From Erysipelotrichaceae bacterium UBA4808 (GTDB lineage Bacteria > Bacillota_I > Bacilli_A > Erysipelotrichales > Erysipelotrichaceae), in assembly GCA_002402585.1 (NCBI GenBank), contig DHGC01000027.1, forward strand, positions 1 to 21,018: a stretch of 21,018 nucleotides of DNA, in the 5' to 3' direction. Position numbers and translations under genes: made by a program. The first letter of the stretch is position 1, and the number at the start of each line of letters is the position of its first letter. Shown here one piece after another: positions 1 to 7,571 of this stretch. Under the pieces are notes generated by a model, which did not search any database, was not told where the DNA came from, and worked only from the letters and a program-made list of their open reading frames with translations.

Positions 1-7
1 GAAACAT

Positions 8-1294
8 TTATTTTTTAGGAAGGATCCGTTCCTTAAAGCCCATATACGGACGAAGAGCAATTGGAATATTTACTGATCCATCTTCATTTAAGTTATTCTC
101 CAAAAAAGCAATCAACATCCGTGGTGGTGCCACAACAGTATTATTCAATGTATGGGCAAAATATTTCTCATTTTCACCTTGAACACGGATTTGTAAACGT
201 CTTGCTTGCGCATCCGTAAGATTCGAACAACTTCCAACTTCAAAGTATTTTTGTTGACGTGGGCTCCACGCCTCTACATCTACAGATTTGCTCTTTAAAT
301 CAGCCAAATCACCAGAGCAGCACTCTAAAACACGCACAGGCACATCCAATGTTCTAAAGAAATCAACCGTATTGTTATAAAGTACTTCAAAATACTTCTT
401 ACTGTCTTCCGGTTTACATACTACAATCATTTCTTGTTTCTCAAATTGATGAATCCGATATACGCCGCGTTCTTCAATACCGTGTGCACCGACTTCTTTC
501 CTAAAACACGGAGAATAACTTGTGTAAAGATATGGTAGATCCTTTTCCTCTAAGATTGTATCAATGAACTTTCCAATCATCGAGTGTTCACTTGTCCCAA
601 TCAAATAGAGATCTTCGCCTTCAATCTTATACATCATATTTTCCATTTCCGCAAAGCTCATGACACCCGTTACCACTTCACTACGAATCATGTAAGGAGG
701 AATGACATAATCGAATCCACGATCAATCATAAAGTCACGAGCATAGCTCAAAATACCACTGTGCAATCGCGCGACATCTCCTATCAGATAATAAAAGCCG
801 TTCCCACTGGTTTTACGTGCCGCATCTAAATCAACACCCTTAAGCTTTTCCATGATGTCGATATGATATGGAACATCAAACGGTTTAAGTTCTGGTTTTC
901 CAATGCGTTGTCTCTCCACATTCTCACTATCGTCTTTACCTAAAGGTACCGTATCATCGATAAGGTTGGGAATCACCAGCATTCTTTGACGGATTTCAGC
1001 TTGTAAAGGTTCTTCACTCGCTTCTAATTCAACCAACTCCTGCGCATAGGCTTGAACTTGTTTTTTAACCTCTTCGGCTTCTTCAAACTTCTTTTGTCCC
1101 ATCAAAACGCCAATCTGCTTGCTTAACTTGTTTCTTAATCCACGTAAATCATCTGCACGCGTCTTCGTTTGGCGATATCTAACATCTAAATCGATAACTT
1201 CATCCACCAATTGAATGCGATCGTGTTGGAACTTCTTACGCATATTCTCTTTTACTAATTCTGGATTCTCACGAATCAACTTGATATCTAACAT
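8..1294 (-). CDS. serS: seryl-tRNA synthetase (SerRS)
   Basis: Charges tRNA-Ser (and tRNA-Sec where present) with serine in the cytoplasm. The 428-residue product has the usual SerRS length. Residues 1-110 are the charged helical arm that grips the tRNA long variable arm; the class II catalytic core follows, with TSE at 234-236, motif 2 CFRKE at 263-267 followed by HQFEKQE, GSCSN at 354-358, and motif 3 ending in APPR (389-392) before FLENN. Start chosen at the ATG preceded by AGGAG with a 7-nt gap; an in-frame extension of 33 residues runs back through the T-box terminator and is not credible. Motif 3 reads LNNTVVAPPR instead of the common bacterial LNGSGLAVGR, so it belongs to a divergent SerRS branch (family memory, not a search). 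Expression is controlled by the T-box leader just upstream. Confidence 0.97.
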   Translation of the reverse strand: MLDIKLIRENPELVKENMRKKFQHDRIQLVDEVIDLDVRYRQTKTRADDLRGLRNKLSKQIGVLMGQKKFEEAEEVKKQVQAYAQELVELEASEEPLQAEIRQRMLVIPNLIDDTVPLGKDDSENVERQRIGKPELKPFDVPYHIDIMEKLKGVDLDAARKTSGNGFYYLIGDVARLHSGILSYARDFMIDRGFDYVIPPYMIRSEVVTGVMSFAEMENMMYKIEGEDLYLIGTSEHSMIGKFIDTILEEKDLPYLYTSYSPCFRKEVGAHGIEERGVYRIHQFEKQEMIVVCKPEDSKKYFEVLYNNTVDFFRTLDVPVRVLECCSGDLADLKSKSVDVEAWSPRQQKYFEVGSCSNLTDAQARRLQIRVQGENEKYFAHTLNNTVVAPPRMLIAFLENNLNEDGSVNIPIALRPYMGFKERILPKK

Positions 1295-1314
1295 TTCATT
1301 TCTCCTTTTAAAAT

Positions 1315-1335
1315 AAAAAAAGCCCTTTAAGGGAC
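1315..1335 (-). terminator. regulated terminator of the serS T-box
   Basis: On the minus strand a short hairpin (CCCU / AGGG, 3-nt loop) is followed by seven Ts, immediately before the serS Shine-Dalgarno. The stem is short for an intrinsic terminator, but its 5' arm is also the 3' arm of the T-box antiterminator, as expected for this class of switch. Confidence 0.8.
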
Positions 1336-1362
1336 GATGTGAACCGTGGTGCCACCCTCGTT

Positions 1363-1386
1363 GTAATGTTTCACGTGAAACATTAC
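1363..1386. promoter_or_regulatory. parS: parS centromere site (ParB/Spo0J binding), perfect 16-mer
   Basis: Positions 1367-1382 read TGTTTCACGTGAAACA, identical to the consensus parS recognised by chromosomal ParB/Spo0J. The symmetry extends to 24 bp (1363-1386, outer flanks GTAA/TTAC). ParB loads here as a CTP-dependent clamp and recruits SMC and ParA; origin-proximal placement, about 10 kb from dnaA, is typical. The parB and parA genes are not in this window. The site sits inside the serS T-box leader and doubles as its Stem III hairpin. Confidence 0.93.
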
Positions 1387-1518
1387 CACTCATGCAGATA
1401 ACGGGTGCACCGGAATTAAATTCACTCAGGGGTGGAATTCAAACAAGTTCGCAACTTTCACCAATACGTGCATCTCTAAGTGTTGTGTTTGATTAGTCCC
1501 GTCTTCGATTCTGTACTA

Positions 1519-1547
1519 ATTGTATAAATTGCATCCTTTGATGTCAA
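1519..1547 (-). promoter_or_regulatory. sigma-A promoter of serS
   Basis: On the minus strand a perfect -35 TTGACA (1547-1542), a 17-nt spacer and -10 TACAAT (1524-1519). Transcription would start near 1512 and produce a leader of about 215 nt containing the whole T-box. The -35 lies only 15 nt past the stop of the upstream gene. Confidence 0.92.
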
Positions 1548-1561
1548 GAAACACATGTTTT

Positions 1562-3133
1562 TTAGTTAATTTGGCCAAAAAATTTACTATCCTCTTGGTT
1601 GATGTGCTCAATTACAACTTTTTCAACCAAAAAAGCCATCAATGCTCCTAAGCTAATCTCGCCAACAAGTGCTTTCCCTGAAATGATTTCATATTCTTGA
1701 AGTATTCTTTGATGAATTGAACGATGCTCTAAATAATTCGTATAACCTGATTGATACAAGATCGCTTCTTCTTTGCTGAAATGTGTTCGTATATGTGTTG
1801 TCATTCTTAGGATCAACTCCTTAATCGAATCAACTTGTACACGATTGATAATTGAATCATGTAAATCGTTTGTATAATAAACCAACAATTGATGATCAGC
1901 ATCAATTTCCTTATTCCCTGAATCCAATTCACTTCGCCACTCGATTCGATTGAAAAACTCTGGTAAATCTTCATCAGCGACCCAGATATTGTAACGATCA
2001 CGTCCTGTTTGTTTTGCTTTATAAAGAGATAAGTCGACTCGCTTAAACCAATGTTCTATTTCTTCTTCAATCTCATATTCAGCTCCCCCGATACTCACTG
2101 TTATGGAGCCAATCACATCAAATACGCTCTCTCTGAAATTTTGATTAATTTTTTCAGCGATTGTAATCATTCCATCTCGTTCAGTATCAGGTAACACAAC
2201 CAGAAATTCCTCTCCACCCCAACGATAAGCTCGATCACTCGCTCTTAAAGAATGGGCAATGATCTCAGCTGTCTGTTTTAGCACAGCATCGCCTACATCG
2301 TGTCCGTGGATATCATTCACTAACTTAAAACGATCTAAATCAATTAGCAACATCCCCATTGGTGACTTGTTTCTTTTCGAGGACGCAACTAAGAATTCAA
2401 TATCATAATCAAAATAATGTCTGTTTGCCAATCCAGTCAATTGATCGCGAAGTGCTAACTTCTCTAATTCATTATTCTTCTCATCCAAAGATTGCATCGA
2501 TTTCATAGTGTCCAACCACATTGATAGTGCAAACCACAAACTTACACTGACTACACTCAAAATTAAGAAAACATTGGATTGAAAATTATTGTTGATGATT
2601 AATGATGTTTGAACACTATAATATAGAATCACAATCAATCGGATCAACCAAATAATCATGCTCGATATAATAAAATAACGCGTCATTTTTTTTGCTGAGT
2701 CTGAGACATCTATCGCTTTATGGTTTAAATCAACTAAAGCTTCAATGAAATAAAATGCTATCGTTAACGATACAATAAAGACCCTCGCCAAGTAGTTTTC
2801 TAAAACCACTGCAAATAAATAGACGAGTAATAGTGAAAAAATAGTTATAGCGACCGACAAACGGCTTATCTTTCTTAGATTAAAAACCAAACGAATCCCC
2901 ATCAAAATGAATATATACGATAGGAAATTAAAACCATTATAAAGAACAAAAGCGTAGAAGGCTGGCAATACAGCCTGATATCCTAATAATGCATAACTGA
3001 AACCAAGTAAAACAAACGAAATAGCAAAAATAAGAAGATACTGTTCGCGTTTCACTTGGTAAATCATCAGGTTGATTACTGAATAGATACCGGCTAATAC
3101 AATGAGTGTAATAATGAGATTGTTTGTTTCCAT
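1562..3133 (-). CDS. 7-TM diguanylate cyclase (GGDEF) with C-terminal bacteriohemerythrin domain
   Basis: Predicted membrane enzyme making c-di-GMP from two GTP, with a di-iron O2/redox-sensing tail. In 523-residue numbering: seven hydrophobic segments in the first ~215 residues, a short coiled linker, a GGDEF domain with signature GGEEF at about 306-310 and an RxxD inhibitory site (RASD) exactly five residues before it, then a hemerythrin domain (397-523). All seven iron ligands of bacteriohemerythrins are visible: His414, His451, Glu455, His470, His474, His510, Asp515. The combination is known (a Vibrio cholerae Bhr-DGC has been characterised) but uncommon. Start is uncertain. The frame is open back to a GTG at 3184 inside the gyrA terminator, but those codons are made of the terminator stem and T-tract, and a TATAAT lies seven bases before the ATG at 3133, so a leaderless start there is preferred. 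No Shine-Dalgarno is seen. Confidence 0.9.
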   Translation of the reverse strand: METNNLIITLIVLAGIYSVINLMIYQVKREQYLLIFAISFVLLGFSYALLGYQAVLPAFYAFVLYNGFNFLSYIFILMGIRLVFNLRKISRLSVAITIFSLLLVYLFAVVLENYLARVFIVSLTIAFYFIEALVDLNHKAIDVSDSAKKMTRYFIISSMIIWLIRLIVILYYSVQTSLIINNNFQSNVFLILSVVSVSLWFALSMWLDTMKSMQSLDEKNNELEKLALRDQLTGLANRHYFDYDIEFLVASSKRNKSPMGMLLIDLDRFKLVNDIHGHDVGDAVLKQTAEIIAHSLRASDRAYRWGGEEFLVVLPDTERDGMITIAEKINQNFRESVFDVIGSITVSIGGAEYEIEEEIEHWFKRVDLSLYKAKQTGRDRYNIWVADEDLPEFFNRIEWRSELDSGNKEIDADHQLLVYYTNDLHDSIINRVQVDSIKELILRMTTHIRTHFSKEEAILYQSGYTNYLEHRSIHQRILQEYEIISGKALVGEISLGALMAFLVEKVVIEHINQEDSKFFGQIN

Positions 3134-3140
3134 TGTTGTC

Positions 3141-3169
3141 ATTATAGCAAGTAAAAGAAAAAGTGTTGA
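3141..3169 (-). promoter_or_regulatory. candidate promoter of the GGDEF-hemerythrin gene
   Basis: On the minus strand a perfect -10 TATAAT (3146-3141) lies seven bases before ATG 3133. Seventeen bases upstream is TCAACA (3169-3164), a 4/6 match to the -35, which falls inside the downstream arm of the gyrA terminator. Transcription would start at or next to the ATG. Confidence 0.55.
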
Positions 3170-3186
3170 GTTATTCCTCAACACTT
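3152..3186 (-). terminator. intrinsic terminator of the gyrA operon, overlapping the gyrA stop
   Basis: Minus-strand stem AAGTGTTGAG (3186-3177) / CTCAACACTT (3170-3161), 10 bp perfect with a 6-nt loop, followed by TTTCTTTT. The 5' arm is made of the last gyrA codons and the TAA stop lies in the loop. Confidence 0.88.
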
Positions 3187-5645
3187 ATCTCTTTTATCAC
3201 GTTTTCTTCTGAATCTTCTTGTTCTTTTTCTAAAACAGCGACTGTTTGAAGGTATTGTTCATCTTGAACGTTTATTAAACGAACTCCTTGCGTGCTTCTT
3301 CCATAGACACCTACTGTTTCAAGGCTGATACGAATGATGACGCCTTCATTGGTGACCATCAAGAGATCTTCATCTCCATTAACAGCCTTCAACTCAACAA
3401 GTTCACCATTCTTCTCAGTAATGTTAATTGTCTTAACGCCTTTTGCACCACGATTAGTGATTCGATATTCACTCAGTTCAGACCTCTTACCATAACCATT
3501 TCGGGTAACAGATAGGATAAATTGTCCTTCCTTGTCTGTAGCGATACCAACGACATTGCTACCATCGGTATTAAAACCCTTTACCCCACTTGCTGTACGA
3601 CCCATTGGACGAACATCTTGTTCATTGAAACGAACAGCTTTACCATTCGAACCTGCAATGATGATTTCATCATGACCAGAGGTCAATTTAACCCCGATCA
3701 GCTCGTCGTTTTCTTTTAATGTAATCGCAATCTTACCCGTCTGACGAATCGATTCAAATTCACTTACTTGAACACGTTTACACAAGCCATCCTTTGTCAC
3801 AAAAAACAAATACTTTCCTTCATGTTCTGGATTGTAAGCAACGAGAGATCGAATCTTCTCACCTTCATCCATTTCTAAAAGATTGACGACAGGGATCCCC
3901 TTCCCAATACGACTTGCTTGAGGAATGCGATAACCCTTGATTCGATAAACACGTCCAAGGTTGGTAAATAATGCTAAATAATCATGTGAGTTCATCGTCA
4001 AGAATTGATCAACGACATCATCTTGATTGACACTCATGCCTTTGACACCCTTACCACCACGGTTTTGTGTCTTGTATACATCCACGTTTGTGCGTTTTAT
4101 GTAACCATTAGTTGTCATCGTAACAACCACATCTTCTTTTGGTATCAGGTCTTCATCTTCAAAATCGATATCCGATTCCATAATTAATGAACGACGTTCA
4201 TCTGAGAATCTTCGCTTGATTTCTAGCATTTCTTCCTTAATGATGTTCACGACACGCGAATGGTTCACTAATATGTCACGATAATCTTCAATCGACAACA
4301 TAACCGCTAGATATTCATCCTCGATTTTCTGACGCTCTAAACCCGTCAAACGGCGCAAACGCATTTCCAGAATCGCTTTAGCTTGAATTTCAGATAAACC
4401 AAAGTTTTCCATTAAGTTATTAGAAGCGCTACTATCATCTTTACTGGAGCGAATGATACGAATTATTTCATCAATATTATCAAGTGCAATTCTGAATCCT
4501 TCCAACAAATGCGCACGATCCAACGCTTTATTTAATTCAAACTGTGTTCGACGACGTACGACATCAATCTGATGTTCATTATAGATCATCAAAACTTCTT
4601 TTAAATTCAATAATTTAGGTTCATTTTTGACCAAAGCCAAGGTATTGACCCCAAACGTCGATTGCAAAGCTGTCATCCGATACAATTGATTTAAAATGAC
4701 TTCCGCTTGTACATCACGTCGTAATTCAATAACGACACGAATACCTTCTCGATTGGATTCATCTCTCAAATCAGTAATTCCTTCAATCTGCTTTTCACGC
4801 ACAAGGTTCGCAATTTTTTCGACCATGTTTGCTTTATTGACTTGATACGGAATTTCCGTAACGATTAAAACCTTTTTACCGTTCGGTAAATCCTCAATTT
4901 CAACCTTGGAACGAACCGCAACCGATCCTCGACCTGTCTCAAATGCTTGTTTGATACCAGCGCGACCTAAAATGATCCCTCCGGTCGGAAAATCCGGTCC
5001 AAAGATGTAGTTTTCCATCAAATCAAAGATCGTCAACTCAGGATTCTCCAACAATGCTAAGGTCGCATCAATCGTTTCACCTAAATTGTGAGGAGGAATA
5101 TTGGTAGCCATTCCAACCGCAATCCCAGTTGCCCCATTTACGAGGATATTAGGGAAACGAGCAGGCATGACTGTTGGTTCACGCTCTTCACCATCATAGT
5201 TATCAGCGAAATCAATGGTATCCCGATTGATATCTTTAACCAACTCCATCGCAATCTTCGACATCCGCGCTTCTGTATAACGCATTGCCGCAGCCCCATC
5301 TCCATCGATTGAGCCAAAGTTTCCATGACCTTCAACCAGCATATAACGATATGAGAAATCTTGAGCCATACGAACCATTGAGTCATATACCGCTGTATCA
5401 CCGTGAGGATGATACTTACCAATGACTTCCCCAACGATACGCGCCGACTTCTTAAATGGTTTATCAGATGTCATTCCTAAATCATTCATCGCATACAAGA
5501 TACGACGATGAACAGGTTTCAATCCATCTCTAACATCTGGTAAAGCTCGTTGTACGATAACACTCATCGCATAATCTAAAAAAGACGTCTTCATCTCAGA
5601 GGAGATATTGATCTGTTTTATTTTATCAAATTGATTTTCTTCCAT
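3171..5645 (-). CDS. gyrA: DNA gyrase subunit A
   Basis: Breakage-reunion subunit of DNA gyrase (A2B2), which introduces negative supercoils ahead of replication and transcription. At 824 residues it has the usual length. The catalytic tyrosine is Tyr123 in RYTEARM. The quinolone-determining stretch reads HPHGDTAVYD (80-88 region), with Thr84 at the position of E. coli Ser83 and Asp88 at that of Asp87; Thr is a natural variant there in several species and is not by itself evidence of resistance. The C-terminal beta-pinwheel begins around 500 and carries the GyrA box QNRGGKG (527-533), needed for DNA wrapping. The tail is acidic. The start ATG follows AGGAGG that overlaps the gyrB stop TAG; the gap between the two genes is 9 nt. 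Last gene of the yaaA-recF-gyrB-gyrA operon. Confidence 0.99.
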   Translation of the reverse strand: MEENQFDKIKQINISSEMKTSFLDYAMSVIVQRALPDVRDGLKPVHRRILYAMNDLGMTSDKPFKKSARIVGEVIGKYHPHGDTAVYDSMVRMAQDFSYRYMLVEGHGNFGSIDGDGAAAMRYTEARMSKIAMELVKDINRDTIDFADNYDGEEREPTVMPARFPNILVNGATGIAVGMATNIPPHNLGETIDATLALLENPELTIFDLMENYIFGPDFPTGGIILGRAGIKQAFETGRGSVAVRSKVEIEDLPNGKKVLIVTEIPYQVNKANMVEKIANLVREKQIEGITDLRDESNREGIRVVIELRRDVQAEVILNQLYRMTALQSTFGVNTLALVKNEPKLLNLKEVLMIYNEHQIDVVRRRTQFELNKALDRAHLLEGFRIALDNIDEIIRIIRSSKDDSSASNNLMENFGLSEIQAKAILEMRLRRLTGLERQKIEDEYLAVMLSIEDYRDILVNHSRVVNIIKEEMLEIKRRFSDERRSLIMESDIDFEDEDLIPKEDVVVTMTTNGYIKRTNVDVYKTQNRGGKGVKGMSVNQDDVVDQFLTMNSHDYLALFTNLGRVYRIKGYRIPQASRIGKGIPVVNLLEMDEGEKIRSLVAYNPEHEGKYLFFVTKDGLCKRVQVSEFESIRQTGKIAITLKENDELIGVKLTSGHDEIIIAGSNGKAVRFNEQDVRPMGRTASGVKGFNTDGSNVVGIATDKEGQFILSVTRNGYGKRSELSEYRITNRGAKGVKTINITEKNGELVELKAVNGDEDLLMVTNEGVIIRISLETVGVYGRSTQGVRLINVQDEQYLQTVAVLEKEQEDSEENVIKEISVEE

Positions 5646-5654
5646 ATCATCCTC

Positions 5655-7571
5655 CTAAATATCCAAATTCTTGACATAAATCGCATTCTCAGTGATGAAA
5701 TTACGTCGTGGCTCAACTTCATCTCCCATCAACATATCAAACACCATGTCTGCTTCCATAGCATTCTCAACCGTTACTTTCATCAAGGTACGATGTTCCG
5801 GATCCATTGTGGTGTCCCACAACTGCTCTGGATTCATTTCACCCAAACCTTTGTATCGTTGAATATTGGTCTTCTCACCTAATTCTTGTCTGAAGATATC
5901 CAATTCAGCCTCTGTATAGGCATATCGTTCCTGATTACCCTTACTGATTTTATAGAGAGGCGGTTGGGCGATATAAATATAGCCTTCCTCTACCAATTTC
6001 TTAAGATAACGATAAAAGAACGTCAATAACAATGTCCGTATATGCGCCCCATCCACATCGGCATCGGTCATGATGATGATTTTATGATAACGCAGTTTAC
6101 TGATATCAATTTCTTCACCAAAACCACAACCAAAGGCCGTAAACATGGAACGAATTTCTAAATTTTCAAAAATACGATGTGCACGTGCTTTTTCAACATT
6201 TAATACCTTACCACGTAATGGTAAAATCGCTTGAAACTCACGATTGCGTCCCATTTTAGCACTACCACCCGCAGAATCCCCTTCCACCAAATAGATTTCA
6301 GAGAGATACGGATCACGACTAGAACAGTCGGCCAACTTTCCTGGTAATGAAGAAACCTCTAAAACCGACTTACGACGCGTCAATTCACGCGCCTTCTTCG
6401 CAGCCAAACGTGCCTTAGACGCGATTACAGCCTTATCAATGATGATTTTAGCTGCACTCGGGTTCTCCATCAAATAACGTTCCAATTGCTCACCAAAGAC
6501 ACTGGACACAATCTTACGAACTTCACTGTTACCAAGCTTTGTCTTGGTTTGTCCTTCATATTGAGGATCCGGATGCTTAACTGAAATGATACCCGTCAAA
6601 CCTTCACGAACATCCTCACCTTGCAAAGCTTCCTCATCCTTCTTAAGAACACCACTTTCTTTTGCATAGTTATTGATGATACGCGTTAAAGAAAGTCTAA
6701 AACCTTCTTCATGCGTACCCCCTTCATGTGTATTGATATTATTGCAAAAGGAATAGATATTTGGCATATAGCCATCATTGTATTGAATCGCAACCTCAAC
6801 TTGAATGTTATCTTCTTCACCTTCGACATAAATGACGTCAGGATGAATTGGAGATTTATTCTTATTGATGAAACTGACATATTCTTTGATTCCGCCTTTA
6901 TAAAGATAACTGAACTCAGAAGGCTCATGTCGCTCATCTACGAAATCAATCTTGATGCCTTTATTCAAAAATGCAATTTGTTGAAGACGATCCTTAATCG
7001 TCCCATGGTCATACGACAAAGTCTCTGTAAAGACACGATCATCCGCCATAAAACGAACCAAACTGCCATGACGATCTGTCGTTCCAATAACCTTCAAATC
7101 TTCTACAGCCTTACCACCATCTTCAAAACGCATGAAATAAACTTTTCCATTTAAATGAACCGTTACTTCCAACCAACGAGATAAAGCATTGACGACCGAA
7201 GCCCCAACACCATGGAGTCCACCAGAGACTTTATAAGCGCCTCCACCAAACTTACCCCCAGCATGAAGCACGGTAAAAATTGTCTCAACCGAAGATTTAC
7301 CAGTCTTTTCATGGATACCTACCGGCATCCCACGACCATTATCTTCAACTGTAACGATGTTATCTTTATCAATCCGAACCGTGATGTGATCCGCGTGCCC
7401 TGCCAATGCCTCATCAATTGAGTTATCGACGATTTCCCAAATCAAATGATGTAGCCCTCGTTGCGATGTTGATCCAATATACATCCCCGGCCGTTTACGT
7501 ACCGCTTCCAATCCCTCCAAAACTTGGATGTCATCAGCTGTATACGAATGACTTACTGGTAAATTACTCAT
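5655..7571 (-). CDS. gyrB: DNA gyrase subunit B
   Basis: ATPase subunit of DNA gyrase. The 638-residue product has the GHKL ATP-binding motifs (IVDNSIDE at 47-54, DNGRGMP at 77-83, GGLHGVG at 117-123), the QTKTKLGN loop at 341-348 that contacts the ATP gamma-phosphate, and a TOPRIM domain with Glu430 in EGDSAGG and the metal-binding Asp503/505/507 of DADVDG. It is the short Gram-positive form without the long insertion found in proteobacteria. Its ATG overlaps the recF stop by 4 nt (ATGA), which implies translational coupling, and AGGAG lies 9 nt upstream. Stop TAG overlaps the gyrA ribosome-binding site. Confidence 0.99.
   Translation of the reverse strand: MSNLPVSHSYTADDIQVLEGLEAVRKRPGMYIGSTSQRGLHHLIWEIVDNSIDEALAGHADHITVRIDKDNIVTVEDNGRGMPVGIHEKTGKSSVETIFTVLHAGGKFGGGAYKVSGGLHGVGASVVNALSRWLEVTVHLNGKVYFMRFEDGGKAVEDLKVIGTTDRHGSLVRFMADDRVFTETLSYDHGTIKDRLQQIAFLNKGIKIDFVDERHEPSEFSYLYKGGIKEYVSFINKNKSPIHPDVIYVEGEEDNIQVEVAIQYNDGYMPNIYSFCNNINTHEGGTHEEGFRLSLTRIINNYAKESGVLKKDEEALQGEDVREGLTGIISVKHPDPQYEGQTKTKLGNSEVRKIVSSVFGEQLERYLMENPSAAKIIIDKAVIASKARLAAKKARELTRRKSVLEVSSLPGKLADCSSRDPYLSEIYLVEGDSAGGSAKMGRNREFQAILPLRGKVLNVEKARAHRIFENLEIRSMFTAFGCGFGEEIDISKLRYHKIIIMTDADVDGAHIRTLLLTFFYRYLKKLVEEGYIYIAQPPLYKISKGNQERYAYTEAELDIFRQELGEKTNIQRYKGLGEMNPEQLWDTTMDPEHRTLMKVTVENAMEADMVFDMLMGDEVEPRRNFITENAIYVKNLDI

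Larger units (their letters stand above)
1310..1512 (-). promoter_or_regulatory. T-box riboswitch leader of serS (Ser, specifier UCC)
   Basis: Uncharged tRNA-Ser should bind this leader and prevent early termination, raising serS expression when serine charging is low. The T-box core (AGGGTGGCACCACGG on the minus strand) lies at about 1344-1358. Stem I can be drawn: a GGG/CCC base, a CAAACA/UGUUUG helix above the specifier loop, and an AGAGA ... GGUGAAAG distal part. The specifier loop contains GAAU-UCC-A; UCC at 1434-1436 is a serine codon in the correct place. A 10-bp palindromic hairpin (1363-1386) takes the Stem III position. AGGG of the T-box can pair with CCCU at 1333-1330 (antiterminator); CCCU can instead pair with AGGG at 1326-1323 (terminator). 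Confidence 0.95.

Noticed and set aside
1295..1393. 33-residue N-terminal extension of serS
   Set aside because: It would be translated from the T-box antiterminator and terminator; the ATG at 1294 has a proper AGGAG and matches the family N-terminus MLDIKLIREN.
3134..3184. GTG start for the GGDEF gene, 17 codons upstream, overlapping gyrA
   Set aside because: Those codons consist of the gyrA terminator stem and T-tract, and the upstream AAGAG is weak. An early start cannot be fully excluded.
3400..5400. Thr at the Ser83-equivalent position of GyrA as quinolone resistance
   Set aside because: Thr occurs naturally at this position in several species, so resistance cannot be claimed without MIC data or relatives for comparison.
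6711..7154. 147-residue plus-strand frame opposite gyrB
   Set aside because: It is antisense to conserved gyrB coding sequence, has no ribosome-binding site and resembles no known protein.
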